A stretch of 64,000 nt of DNA from Chitinophaga sp. YR573 (GCF_900110995.1 NZ_FOJF01000002.1:310001-374000), one strand, 5' to 3'. Shown: positions 17,201 through 26,009, counted from the first letter of the stretch. Notes: generated by a model from the letters alone, not told the origin. Numbers and translations: made by a program.

Positions 17201-19060
17201 AGAATCATTGACGATATGCAGGGCTTTGAGGTCACTGCGACGGATATCCGAGTTGAATTTAAATACGGGTACCGGTTCGTTAAAGTCGATGGTACCTGCA
17301 AAATCCATGTCCAGGTTAGGATCATTGGCGGTGAGAGAACCATTAAAGAATTTACGGTTGAGTTCACCTTTGGTTTTGATATTACTGTAAGAGTACCCGT
17401 AGAGGGCTATCTGTTGTACATCTGCATCTACAGATGCATTCAATGTTTTGAAGTTGAAGCCGGCCCCGTTTACTTTAGCACTGAGGGAAACCGTGCTTAA
17501 CTGAGGAACGTCCAGCAGGTCGCCCAGGTTAAAGTTGGTGGTAGTGAGACTACCGGAGTATACCGGTACATCACCGCTGGTTTTAAAGTTCAGATCCGAG
17601 CTAACATTACCCATATTGGTCTGGAACTTACCATAAGCCACAAAGTCATTCACGAATCCGGTGAAGCTACCCGCAAAGGCAATGTTGGTGAGACGATCTA
17701 TACGCACCGGGTCTACATTTCGTAAAGCGGGAATGAAGCTCTGTACGTCGGCACCGGTGGTAACCAGCTCGTCTGTGTGGAAATCAATGAAGGTTTCATT
17801 GATTTCCGGCAGGCCACGCATTTCCAGGCTACCTTTCAGGCGGGTATTCGGACCAGCCTGCATCTCAATATTACTGGCTTTGAGGTTGCTGACAGGGCCT
17901 CTGGCATCTCCGTTTAAAGAGATTTCCTTTTTCCAGGAAGCAAGCGGCGGTGCGAAATAAGCGATATCGTCTGAGGAAAGTTTACTGTTTACAAAGTGGG
18001 CCCGCATGTATACCAGGTCTATATAGTCGCTCATATCACTGATATCAGCGTACTGCATGGTATAGTAGTTACGGAGATGACTGCGGGCAGTTACCAGGTC
18101 CATATCAGAGAACTCCATTTCTACCGGCGACATTTTAAACCTGGCAGTGAGTTTTTTCAGCTCAAAGCCGCAGCGTTCTTTTGTTTTTAAGGTAAGATCG
18201 CCGATGATACTGTCTTTTATGAGGCTGGTATTGGCCAGTTGCAGGTTGATTTCATTGAAGCGGATATGATGTGGTGCAAAATAGCCGGCTTCGATGGCGG
18301 TAGTATCCTGTAAATCATCCAGGCCAAAGATCCCGTCTTTTATGGACAGGTCTTTTACTATCAGTTTCCAGTTGTTGCTGTTCCAGCGCAGGGCGGGAAT
18401 AGCAGCAGTATCTGTGAGTGGCGCGGAAGCCGTTTTAGGCAGGCGGTGACGCAGGGGAGAGGAGGCATACCTGGAAATGATAAACGTTGGTTTCTCCAGG
18501 GACATTTCCTGGATATCAATGTTATGTTGTTTCAGGTCCAGGTTCTTGGCATCCAGGTAAATACGTTTGGCATCAACACGCATATCTTCTCCTACCCAGG
18601 CATCTGTCTGGTTGATATGGATATTCCGCAGGTCGGCCTGTCGGAGGTCTATGGAAATGCCGCTTTCTGTTTTAGGTGTTTTGCTGGTGTCTGGTGCACT
18701 GCTAAAGGCATCCTCAATAAATGCATAATTCCAGACAGAGTCGTTCCTGTGGCGTAAGAGGTTGATCTGAGCATCTTCCAGTCCTACGAATTTGATGACC
18801 GGTTTCTCCTGGAAGAAGAACCAGTCGGTGATACGGACTTGCAATACACCCGCATACAGGAGTGTATCTTTATGCTGATCTTCTATAAGAGTGCCTTCCA
18901 GTCGCAGGCTGTTAAAAAGTCGTATGTTAACATGATCGATCTGTACCCTTGTCTTCAGTTGGGCAGATAAGCGGGAAGTAACCTGTTGCACCAGGTAGTT
19001 CTGGACAGCCGGTATATTCACCAGGATACCCAGTAAAATAGCGATCCCCAATATAGACAA
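14270..19060 (-). CDS. TamB-domain translocation/assembly module protein
   Basis: Very large (1596 residues or more) AsmA/TamB-like protein. It has an N-terminal membrane anchor (LGIAILLGILVNIPAVQNYL), a long beta-rich repetitive body, and the C-terminal TamB (DUF490) domain at about residues 1150-1540. The family bridges inner and outer membranes and supports lipid transport or outer-membrane protein assembly. There is no ATG at the start. The first recognised start is TTG at 19060, but the open frame continues upstream to 19108 and encodes LKKVRKITSIVLL, a basic stretch expected before the anchor; a CTG at 19096 may be the true start. It lies 72 bp after the BioF-like gene and is probably the last gene of the ggt unit. 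Confidence 0.88.
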   Translation of the reverse strand: MSILGIAILLGILVNIPAVQNYLVQQVTSRLSAQLKTRVQIDHVNIRLFNSLRLEGTLIEDQHKDTLLYAGVLQVRITDWFFFQEKPVIKFVGLEDAQINLLRHRNDSVWNYAFIEDAFSSAPDTSKTPKTESGISIDLRQADLRNIHINQTDAWVGEDMRVDAKRIYLDAKNLDLKQHNIDIQEMSLEKPTFIISRYASSPLRHRLPKTASAPLTDTAAIPALRWNSNNWKLIVKDLSIKDGIFGLDDLQDTTAIEAGYFAPHHIRFNEINLQLANTSLIKDSIIGDLTLKTKERCGFELKKLTARFKMSPVEMEFSDMDLVTARSHLRNYYTMQYADISDMSDYIDLVYMRAHFVNSKLSSDDIAYFAPPLASWKKEISLNGDARGPVSNLKASNIEMQAGPNTRLKGSLEMRGLPEINETFIDFHTDELVTTGADVQSFIPALRNVDPVRIDRLTNIAFAGSFTGFVNDFVAYGKFQTNMGNVSSDLNFKTSGDVPVYSGSLTTTNFNLGDLLDVPQLSTVSLSAKVNGAGFNFKTLNASVDADVQQIALYGYSYSNIKTKGELNRKFFNGSLTANDPNLDMDFAGTIDFNEPVPVFKFNSDIRRSDLKALHIVNDSLNLQAKLDLNFAGSNIDNFNGSARVYDVSLHRNNHRLEFDSLSLATHLDNGVKVLSIQGSEIGGYVKGNYSFMQLPDAFRLLLNKYYPSYFTTAPVGDIKQDFSFAFQLGQVDKLIRGFTDKVSGFDQSKIDGSLNTIKGNLALNISVPEAAYDKYKFEDLQLKSTGDFNKIDISTSIGKVSSGTQQWFQNPLILASSSRDTSYIKVDLQAEDTSSLDGFYARVVTVQDGVKVNFLNSAFTVNERQWNVTPGNEIYWSKHFLTVHNLRVTRNEQSVTVETNEYNPDESRFNISLKNLNLADVIPAQLTTMRIEGLADGSISVSDPMRNLDIEADITTSELRLDNDSLGLVTFKGGYRQETEEATFSVASENTGKSFVASGKVGVSSTNNNLMATVDLNGASVALLDRFVNVYVTDLKGLATGKLDISGTTTRPSVKGSLKIDSVGVKVLYLGTHYTIPKLNINIDDNLIEFGNFTIVDKNNTRASASGYISHDHFDNLNFDFEVTARNFVFLNTEAADSDLFYGDVIADGKVYFTGPLNDLQLKITARPIRGTHFYLPLSDSKDIGRSEYITFKSYGTEMKEEKKKRKDNVKLNVKLDISATPDAQIDVIMDAASGDMISANGTGNLQIQVNTEGDFSMFGNYEISNGSYNFTLQRLTSWKFDIDKNSSITWNGNPSEAKVDIHAKYSLPKVSLYNLVGTASTSSDKLATRTERVDILINLRGELMKPDITYEINLPEVGSLAYESGVAAKLHEVNLDQNKALQQMAGLLLFNQFLPDDPNSAGAANVAITGKNSVGQALSAQAQAILNNITGALLKNSGIGINVNYRAYNVSNQDNSSMDRNQVSAGVTSNLYNNRIRLYVGGDYDWGKAATSTSANRFAGDFRAEYLLTPEGRVRVNAFSKTDYDVYNLVNRNKAGIGISYVREYNRFSELFNERERKRRIDSFRRADAIKQEELDKQELQQRKDTLQKKPTPK

Positions 19061-19132
19061 CAGGACAATAGATGTTATTTTACGTACCTTTTTCAGCGCA
19101 GCAAATGTTTAATCCGGGCAAAAATAGTTGAA

Positions 19133-20203
19133 TTAGTCCATAGTCCCTAGCCGGCTATCTATGATAATATTTTTTAACAATTTATGTAGTATGTCCAGCT
19201 GATGTGAGGTATGATGGGCGGAAACAACTATCCTGTTGATAGGTGGACTATCCGGGGATGGGTATCTGAATGAAGAAATAATAATATCATGTTCCAGCAG
19301 CTGCGTTTCTATACCTGCTGACTGCTGTAATATGAACATGGGTAGCAGGAAAGGATTATGGATATTAAGGAGATCTCCTGTAATGATCTTAAAATAAGCA
19401 ATTTGCTTGTGTAGCAGCGCTCTTTGTGTATCGTGCAGAGAAAGGCTTTGCAGGAAGGCATATGCGTTGGCTGGCATTAGCGGTGTACCTGCGGTGAACA
19501 GGGGGAGCTTTTTGATGGCGGCAATATGGGCGCCTCTGCCGGCTACTACACTACCCTGAACGCTATAGGCTTTTGCCAGGGACGCTGCCAGCAGGTAATC
19601 CTGATGTGGAGGTAGTGTATGCGTGATACCATTGCCGGTAGGCCCCAGAATACCTATACCGTGCGAATCATCAATCAATACCAACGCCTTTCTTTTCAGC
19701 TGTGTTAACCAGCTGAAATCATTGATGGTACTGGTGAGCGGATTCACCCCATCTGCGACTATTACAAATGTATCATCCGGATGGCTGTTTATCAATGTTA
19801 TCGTCTGTGCGGCCCAATCGTGCCAGGTAGTATCCGGTATTACAGGTTTACCCACCCATAGGGCCGGATGTGCAGACGGTGCATACAATAATGTTCCCTG
19901 TGTAGCGGCATATTGTACTGCTGCCTGGGATGCCATATAACCGGAAGAGAAGGTTGCTGCTGCCTGCTGGTGCAGGGCGGTAGCCAATGCATGTTCCAGC
20001 TCGTCATACAGGGAGAGCTGCACATTGGCTATGCGGGAGGAGATGAATATTGTACCATACCGATCAATACCGGCTTTCAGTGCTTCTTTGAACAGGGGAT
20101 GTGTGTGCAGCCCAAGATAAGAGAAGCCTGAAAAGAACAGGTGTTCTTTCCCGTTGATATCAGCGGTATTACCAGGAGTGATATCAGTACGTAAGGTCTG
20201 CAC
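19133..20203 (-). CDS. BioF-like PLP-dependent aminotransferase/acyltransferase
   Basis: A fold-type I PLP enzyme of the alpha-oxoamine synthase group (KAPA synthase-like), 356 residues and thus shorter than typical BioF (about 385). The PLP-binding lysine is Lys211 in AASLAKAYSVQGS. Asp178 and His181 lie in LVLIDDSHGIGILG. FSGFSYLGLHTHP and FISSRIANVQL near the N-terminus match substrate-binding segments. It may condense an acyl-CoA/ACP with an amino acid, but biotin synthesis is not implied because no bioA/B/D genes are near. The start is GTG, sharing one base with the preceding TAG stop (TAGTG), which indicates translational coupling to the lipoprotein gene. Confidence 0.78.
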   Translation of the reverse strand: MQTLRTDITPGNTADINGKEHLFFSGFSYLGLHTHPLFKEALKAGIDRYGTIFISSRIANVQLSLYDELEHALATALHQQAAATFSSGYMASQAAVQYAATQGTLLYAPSAHPALWVGKPVIPDTTWHDWAAQTITLINSHPDDTFVIVADGVNPLTSTINDFSWLTQLKRKALVLIDDSHGIGILGPTGNGITHTLPPHQDYLLAASLAKAYSVQGSVVAGRGAHIAAIKKLPLFTAGTPLMPANAYAFLQSLSLHDTQRALLHKQIAYFKIITGDLLNIHNPFLLPMFILQQSAGIETQLLEHDIIISSFRYPSPDSPPINRIVVSAHHTSHQLDILHKLLKNIIIDSRLGTMD

Positions 20204-20607
20204 TATTCCGCTTTTGTTTTGATGATGAAGTAATATTCGCCGGATTTTACTTTCATATCAAAGTGTGTTTCATCCAGGTTGGTAACGGTCACCAGGTTTT
20301 CAGCATCGCGTAACCCATTGGGAGCGGTGATGGAGATGACAGCGCCATTGCTTAACAACTGATATTTTCCGGTATCTGGTTTGTTATCAATGGTAGCGAT
20401 GAACACATCATTATCCAGGAACTGATAATATACGTTACTGTAGTAGCCACGCTTCAGGTCTATGGCCTGGGTGATCTGCGTGTTATCGTAGGGAGATCCC
20501 GGCGGCACTACAAAATCGTATACGCGCCATTTCTTATGGATCAGTAAACTGTTGGTATGACTGCTATTGCAGGCTGTGAGGAATAAAGCCAGTAGTAAGT
20601 ATCTCAT
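20203..20607 (-). CDS. Small predicted lipoprotein
   Basis: A 134-residue protein with a short signal peptide and lipobox LFLTAC (lipid-modified Cys at about residue 13). The mature part is beta-rich, with no family recognised. It resembles small lipocalin-like or META-like Bacteroidota lipoproteins only in general appearance. It starts immediately after the DinB gene stop (TAAATG) and overlaps the BioF-like gene by one base, so it sits inside an operon. Function unknown. Confidence 0.75.
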   Translation of the reverse strand: MRYLLLALFLTACNSSHTNSLLIHKKWRVYDFVVPPGSPYDNTQITQAIDLKRGYYSNVYYQFLDNDVFIATIDNKPDTGKYQLLSNGAVISITAPNGLRDAENLVTVTNLDETHFDMKVKSGEYYFIIKTKAE

Positions 20608-21132
20608 TTATTTACCAAACTTTTCTCTGTTAAAATCCTGTGAATGTCCTTTGGGAATAGACAGGCTTTGCCAGTTATCTTTCTTAATCATTTTACCAAT
20701 GTACACAATTTGACCAACGTGATGAGGCACATGACTTAATTGCCTGTTGATGGCATCAATCACGAAATGTGGTTCATTACGTATGTAGATGGTTTTTTCC
20801 AGATCAGCGGGTTGTAATGCAGCAAGTGCATTCATCATACAGGTCCATCCTTTTTCCCAGATCTCTGATATGTTTTCTTTAGTGGCTTCATTCTCTTCAA
20901 ACTCAGTGTCTCTGTCGCGCCAGGACTTTTCCCCGTCGGAAGTCAGGAAGTCTGTCCAGCGGGAGAGCATGTTACCACTCAGGTGTTTAACGATGAGATA
21001 AATACTGTTAGGTTCACCATCAGGTTGCCAGTGCAGTTCTTCTCCTGTTAACTGTTCCATCGTTTTATCTCCCAGCATTTTATAATAGCTGAGTCTTTTG
21101 ATGGCGCTATCCAAATAGAGTTGTTCTATCAT
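20608..21132 (-). CDS. DinB/DUF1572 family protein
   Basis: A 174-residue four-helix protein of the DinB-like superfamily. The histidines expected to bind a metal are visible in YLIVKHLSGNMLSRW (about residue 49) and LSHVPHHVGQIVYIGKM (about 136-140). The opening MIEQLYLDSAIKRLSYYK and GEPNSIYLIVKHL match DUF1572. Members of this superfamily include thiol-dependent S-transferases, and proximity to gamma-glutamyltransferase makes a thiol role conceivable (inference). It begins 12 bp after ggt and abuts the lipoprotein gene. Confidence 0.83.
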   Translation of the reverse strand: MIEQLYLDSAIKRLSYYKMLGDKTMEQLTGEELHWQPDGEPNSIYLIVKHLSGNMLSRWTDFLTSDGEKSWRDRDTEFEENEATKENISEIWEKGWTCMMNALAALQPADLEKTIYIRNEPHFVIDAINRQLSHVPHHVGQIVYIGKMIKKDNWQSLSIPKGHSQDFNREKFGK

Positions 21133-21144
21133 GGTTCAATCATT

Positions 21145-22815
21145 TTAATATCCTGCGGCGCTGTCATCACCTCTTTTATCACCTACGGCTTCCAGTTGTC
21201 CTTTCTCATTTATTTTGATCACTTCTGTACGGCCAATATATCCCAGGGTCCTTATTTTATACCCCATATTTTTCAGTTGCTGTGTGAGTGTATCCGGGAA
21301 ATCCGGTTCTACTGCTACTTCATCTGGTAACCACTGGTGATGGAATTTAGGTGCATTCACTACCTGTTCTGTAGGCAGATTAAATTCCAGTACGTTCATC
21401 AGCGTCTGGAAAACAGAGGTGATGATGGTAGAACCGCCTGGAGTACCTGCTACCAGGTAAGGCTGACTGTTTTTTAATACAATGGAGGGAGTCATGGAAC
21501 TCAGCATTCGTTTACCCGGAGCGATAGCATTTGCTTCTGCGCCTACCAGTCCGTACATATTAGGTGTGCCGGGTTTAACGCTGAAGTCATCCATTTCATT
21601 ATTGAGGAAAAAGCCTGCACCACCTACTACCACTTTGCTACCGTAACCACCGTTTAAAGTAGTGGTAACGGATACTGCGTTGCCGTCGGCATCCATTACA
21701 GAAAGATGGGTGGTCTCCATACTTTCAGTAACAACACCTGCTTTGGTTAGTTTACTGGAACCTGCTTTTGTTGGATCGTAATCCTTCATACGTTCTGCGA
21801 GGTAAGCTGTTGAAGTGAGTTGTTTCACTGGTACTTTCACAAAGTCGGGGTCTCCGAGAAATTCTGCCCTGTCTGCATAAGCGCGGCGTTCTGCTTCAAC
21901 CATTAACTGTACGGATTGTAATGAATGAAAGCCCCAGGTTGCCAGGGGATATTTCTCCACCATACCCATCAACTGTTGTAAAGCTACGCCACCACTGGAA
22001 GGCAGGGGCATGGTTACTACCTCATATCCTTTGTAATTAAATACTTCAGCTGTTCTTTCCTTTGCTTTATATGCCTTTAAATCAGCTGTAGTGATAAGGC
22101 CATGACCACGTTGCATTTCTGCCACTATCAGTTTAGCCGTTTCTCCTTCATAGAATCCTGCACGTCCTTTATCGCGTATTCTTTTTAAGGTATTGGCCAG
22201 GTCTTTCTGAATGAGTGTATCTCCTTCTTTCCATGTTCTTATAAAAACACAGGATTTTGTATTTAACTGTTTAAATTGCTCCTGATGTGCATTCAGACCT
22301 TTTGCTTCTGCTGCTGTAATCACAAAACCTTTTTCAGCCAGTGTGATAGCGGGAGCTATCAGTGTAGCGATAGGTAAGCGGGCATATGGCAATGATGCGT
22401 AAATGCCTGCAATAGTACCTGGTACACCGGGGGCCAGGTGTCCGTCCTGACTCAGTTTTGTGTCAGCGTTGCCGCTCTTGTCGAGGTACATATCCCGGGA
22501 AGCCTTTGCCGGAGCTGCTTCACGGTAGTCTATCGCAATGTTTTTCCCGTTCTTAAGATGGCCTACCAGGAAACCACCACCACCGAGGTTACCTGCAGCA
22601 GGGTATACAACAGCAAGCGCTAACTGGGTAGCAATGGCAGCATCTACTGCATTACCATGCTGTTGTAACATTTGCAAACCTGCCTCACTGGCTAATGGAT
22701 GGGCCGATACGACTGCGCCATGTGTTACAGTGACATTCTTTTGAACCGTATAGTGATACGCGTTTTGTTGAGCATATCCTGTCGTCGTCAGTAAAAGCAA
22801 AATTATTATACGCAT
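21145..22815 (-). CDS. ggt: Gamma-glutamyltransferase
   Basis: A secreted (signal peptide about 1-15) N-terminal nucleophile hydrolase that cleaves or transfers the gamma-glutamyl group of glutathione and related peptides. Its 556 residues are normal for the precursor. Large-subunit motifs include GNLGGGGFLVGHL and APAKASRDMYLD. Autocleavage should occur before Thr368 in SMETTHLSVMDADGNAV, exposing the catalytic threonine. Downstream NGGYGSKVVVGGAGFFLNNEMDDF and MLSSMTPSIVL complete the small subunit. It is the first gene of a minus-strand unit with DinB, lipoprotein, BioF-like and TamB genes. The divergent TonB receptor begins 95 bp away. Confidence 0.95.
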   Translation of the reverse strand: MRIIILLLLTTTGYAQQNAYHYTVQKNVTVTHGAVVSAHPLASEAGLQMLQQHGNAVDAAIATQLALAVVYPAAGNLGGGGFLVGHLKNGKNIAIDYREAAPAKASRDMYLDKSGNADTKLSQDGHLAPGVPGTIAGIYASLPYARLPIATLIAPAITLAEKGFVITAAEAKGLNAHQEQFKQLNTKSCVFIRTWKEGDTLIQKDLANTLKRIRDKGRAGFYEGETAKLIVAEMQRGHGLITTADLKAYKAKERTAEVFNYKGYEVVTMPLPSSGGVALQQLMGMVEKYPLATWGFHSLQSVQLMVEAERRAYADRAEFLGDPDFVKVPVKQLTSTAYLAERMKDYDPTKAGSSKLTKAGVVTESMETTHLSVMDADGNAVSVTTTLNGGYGSKVVVGGAGFFLNNEMDDFSVKPGTPNMYGLVGAEANAIAPGKRMLSSMTPSIVLKNSQPYLVAGTPGGSTIITSVFQTLMNVLEFNLPTEQVVNAPKFHHQWLPDEVAVEPDFPDTLTQQLKNMGYKIRTLGYIGRTEVIKINEKGQLEAVGDKRGDDSAAGY

Positions 22816-22910
22816 AGTATATTATTGTAAAATCAGTAATTTAGTAAGTAACCCATAGAAAAACCCGTCACCACATCTAAATCAATTATATAACCCAAAT
22901 CTAACACTTT

Positions 22911-25658
22911 ATGTTACGCCCATTTAACCATTTGCTATTTTTTGTTTTATTATTTATTGTCGTCGTGCAGGGGTATGGCCAGACCATTACCGGTACTGTC
23001 ACTGATGGCAAGTCTGCACTGGCCGGTGCTACCGTACAGATAGAGCATACCAACAAAGGCGGTTATACCAATGCCCAGGGTAAGTTCAGCCTGGATGTAA
23101 TACCCGGAACTTATACGGTGCTTATCAGTTATGTAGGTTTTGTGGCACAACGGAAACCGGTGACAGTCACCGCCGGACAAACAGCCACCATAGACGTAGC
23201 CCTGGTGGCCAGTATTACCATGAATGAACTGGTGGTACTGGGTTCCCGTAACCTGCCACGGACACAAACGGAAACGCCTGTACCCGTAGATGTCATTGAT
23301 ATCAAACGCATTACTTCTGATGCGCCGCAGGTATCTATCAACCAGATCTTAAATTATGTGGCCCCTTCTTTTAGTTCGGGTACCCAGACTGTTGCCGATG
23401 GTACAGACCACGTAGACCCTGCCTCTTTACGCGGATTAGGGCCCGACCAGGTGCTGGTACTCGTAAATGGGAAACGCCGTTACAACACGGCACTGGTAAA
23501 TGTAAACGGAAGTTTTGGCCGTGGTGCCGTAGGTACCGACATGAATGCCATTCCTACTGCTGCTATCGACCGCATTGAAATACTGCGTGATGGTGCTGCT
23601 GCACAATATGGTTCGGATGCCATTGCGGGTGTGATCAACATTATCCTTAAAAGCAGTGTGAACCGTTTAAACGTAAACGTTACCACGGGAGCGAATGTAA
23701 CTTCGCAGGCGGATAATAACATGGATGGTCAGACGGTGCAGACGGGTGTTAACTATGGGATACCTGTAGGCTCCCATGGAGGGTATATCAATTTCGGCGG
23801 TTCCTATGATTTCCGTAATTATACGAACCGTTCAGGGCCATGGGTAGGTGCCATTTACAGAACTTATCCCGGTGCAGTGGATAAAACGGATTCTTTTTTA
23901 GTGGCGAATAAAATCACCCGTAATGATATCCGCATGAGAGCGGGGCAATCGAAAATACGCAGCTCGCAGTTATTTGTGAACGCCAGTTTTCCATTAGAGA
24001 ATAATGCAGAGGTGTATCTGTTTGGGGGTATTGGTTACCGGAATGGAGAAGCCGGAGGGGTGTACCGTTTACCGAGTGATAGCCGGAATATCCTGGACAT
24101 TTATCCCATAGGGTTCTTACCTGAAATCCATAGCGATATTTACGACCGTTCTTTAGCTGCCGGTATCCGTGGTAATGTGGGTGAATGGAAAGTAGATTTC
24201 AGTAATACCTATGGCCGTAATGAGTTTGATTTCAGCGTAGCGAATTCACTGAATGCGTCTATGGGGAAAGCATCGCCTACCAGTTTCACCTGTGGTGGTT
24301 TGATATTCATGCAGAACACGACTAACCTGGATTTCTCCCGTCGCCTGGGAGTGTTTGATGTGGCATTTGGCGCGGAGCATCGTTTCGAGCAATATCAGAT
24401 CGTGGCTGGTGCGGCGAACTCTTATACGGATTATGGCCGGGCGACTAAAATCGGTACGGATGCCAATGGCAATCCTATCCTGATACCGGACCCTAAAGGT
24501 TCTGTTAACACCGTATTTGGGCCAGACGGAACTGCACGGGCAGGTGGTGCCCAGGTGTTCCCTGGTTTCCGTCCGGAGAATGCGATTACGGCTACGCGTA
24601 GTGCTATTGCCGGCTATGTGGACGTAGAGGCTAATTTTACAAAGGAGTTTTTGTTGGGAGCTGCGTTGCGTTTCGAGAACTATAATGACTTTGGCAGTAC
24701 TTTAAATGGTAAAATCACCAGTCGTTATAAACTGAGTGAGAAGACAGCTTTGCGTGCCTCTGCAAGTACTGGTTTCAGAGCGCCTTCTTTGCATCAGCGT
24801 TTTTATTCTTCTACTTCTACTTTGTTTGTAGACGGTGTACCTTATGAAGTAGGTACTTTTACGAATGACAGTCGGCCTGCGCAATTGTTAGGTATTCCTA
24901 CTTTGAAACCGGAGAAATCTAAAAGCGTGAGTGCTGGTTTTACCAGTACTTTTGGCAAATTCAGTCTTACGGTAGATGGTTATTTTACGCGTATTAATGA
25001 CCGTATAGTTTACACTGATCAGTTCTCCGGTAGTAATGCGGATACTGCTTCTGCGGTGGATAAAGAGATTTATCAGCTGTTATCTTTAGCCAATGCCAAC
25101 AGGGCTGCTTTTTTTGCCAATGCTATCAATTCTGAGACCAAAGGTATAGACGTTGTGTTTACATATGGCACACGTTTAGGCGCGGGTTCTTTCCGGGCAG
25201 ACCTTTCCGGTACTTATGGGTATACGCAGCGGGTAGGGGCGGTAATGGCGTCTGAGAAACTGAAGGGTAAGGAGAATATTTATTTTAGCCGGGCCAGCAG
25301 GATTTATCTGGAGAGAACTGTTCCCCGTGAGAAGATCAATGTAACCCTTTCTTATACTATCCGTCGTTTTAATGTGTTTTTGCGTAGTGTACATTTTGGA
25401 AGTGTAGAAGAAGCGACCAACGATCCGAATTTCTATCAGACGTACTCCGCTAAGGTGGTAACGGATGCCGCGGTAGGGTACAAGCTCACCAAGGCATTTA
25501 AAGTGAGTGTAGGGGCTAATAATGTCTTTGACGTGTATCCCGATCTGGTGGCTAATCCTAATAATACTACTAACAACCAGTTCCGGTATAGCAGGAGAGC
25601 TACGCAGTTTGGCTATAACGGCCGGTTTTTGTTTGCAAGGTTGGAGTTAAGTTTGTAA
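22911..25658 (+). CDS. TonB-dependent receptor with CarboxypepD_reg domain
   Basis: A 915-residue outer-membrane receptor. It has a signal peptide (about 1-24, ending VVVQGYGQ) and a regulatory Ig-like domain (about 25-105: ITGTVTDGKSALAGATVQIE). The plug (about 115-235) includes PASLRGLGPDQVLVLVNGKR and the conserved IEILRDGAAAQYGSDAIAGVINIILK. A 22-strand barrel ends in FARLELSL. The plug matches siderophore/vitamin-type receptors, unlike the Oar-like receptor at 9.2 kb. No SusD, FecR or sigma gene is next to it. Substrate unknown. Confidence 0.93.
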   Translation: MLRPFNHLLFFVLLFIVVVQGYGQTITGTVTDGKSALAGATVQIEHTNKGGYTNAQGKFSLDVIPGTYTVLISYVGFVAQRKPVTVTAGQTATIDVALVASITMNELVVLGSRNLPRTQTETPVPVDVIDIKRITSDAPQVSINQILNYVAPSFSSGTQTVADGTDHVDPASLRGLGPDQVLVLVNGKRRYNTALVNVNGSFGRGAVGTDMNAIPTAAIDRIEILRDGAAAQYGSDAIAGVINIILKSSVNRLNVNVTTGANVTSQADNNMDGQTVQTGVNYGIPVGSHGGYINFGGSYDFRNYTNRSGPWVGAIYRTYPGAVDKTDSFLVANKITRNDIRMRAGQSKIRSSQLFVNASFPLENNAEVYLFGGIGYRNGEAGGVYRLPSDSRNILDIYPIGFLPEIHSDIYDRSLAAGIRGNVGEWKVDFSNTYGRNEFDFSVANSLNASMGKASPTSFTCGGLIFMQNTTNLDFSRRLGVFDVAFGAEHRFEQYQIVAGAANSYTDYGRATKIGTDANGNPILIPDPKGSVNTVFGPDGTARAGGAQVFPGFRPENAITATRSAIAGYVDVEANFTKEFLLGAALRFENYNDFGSTLNGKITSRYKLSEKTALRASASTGFRAPSLHQRFYSSTSTLFVDGVPYEVGTFTNDSRPAQLLGIPTLKPEKSKSVSAGFTSTFGKFSLTVDGYFTRINDRIVYTDQFSGSNADTASAVDKEIYQLLSLANANRAAFFANAINSETKGIDVVFTYGTRLGAGSFRADLSGTYGYTQRVGAVMASEKLKGKENIYFSRASRIYLERTVPREKINVTLSYTIRRFNVFLRSVHFGSVEEATNDPNFYQTYSAKVVTDAAVGYKLTKAFKVSVGANNVFDVYPDLVANPNNTTNNQFRYSRRATQFGYNGRFLFARLELSL

Positions 25659-25675
25659 AGCATTCTTTTATTTGA

Positions 25676-25708
25676 GCCGCATGGGTTTTTAACCTGTGCG
25701 GCTTTTTT
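25676..25708 (+). terminator. Rho-independent terminator after TonB receptor
   Basis: An imperfect 11-12 bp stem beginning GCCGCATGGGTT is followed by six T residues (25703-25708), 18 bp after the stop codon. Confidence 0.8.
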
Positions 25709-25781
25709 AATTCCCTCGAATTCGACGGAGTTAAAAGATACTTTGTTCTCTCTATAAAGAAATATTGATAGGCTTCTGATA

Positions 25782-25860
25782 AGGTATTGATAAGGATCAT
25801 CCTACGTTTATCCTACGTCTTTAACGTAGGATAAACGTAGGATGATCCTTATCAATACCT
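25782..25860. repeat. Perfect 37-bp inverted repeat (hairpin)
   Basis: 25782-25818 is exactly complementary to 25824-25860 with only 5 nt (CTTTA) between. Each arm also holds two direct copies of ATCCTACG. There is no T-run after it, and a separate terminator lies upstream, so it is not an ordinary terminator. Confidence 0.95.
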
Positions 25861-25865
25861 GTTTT

Positions 25866-25909
25866 GAACCTATTCAGAACCTGTTCAGAGTCTATTCAGA
25901 GACTGTTTA
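25866..25909. repeat. Four degenerate 11-bp direct repeats
   Basis: Units at 25866, 25877, 25888 and 25899 read GAACCTATTCA, GAACCTGTTCA, GAGTCTATTCA and GAGACTGTTTA. The helical-turn period is typical of sites for tandem-binding regulators, but no regulator can be assigned. Confidence 0.7.
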
Positions 25910-25951
25910 GAAAGGAATAGTTGGCTCCTTATCTGAAAATAGTTAGCCATA

Positions 25952-25987
25952 AATTCTAATTCCCTCGAATTCGAGGGAATTAGAATT
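25952..25987. repeat. Perfect 36-nt palindrome
   Basis: An uninterrupted palindrome centred on GAATTC (CCCTCGAATTCGAGGG core with AATTCTAATT outer arms). A related half copy, TTCCCTCGAATTCGACGGAG, occurs at about 25712-25731, making the two copies look like variants of one site. Confidence 0.9.
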
Positions 25988-26009
25988 ACTAAAACCAACA
26001 AACGTGTTA

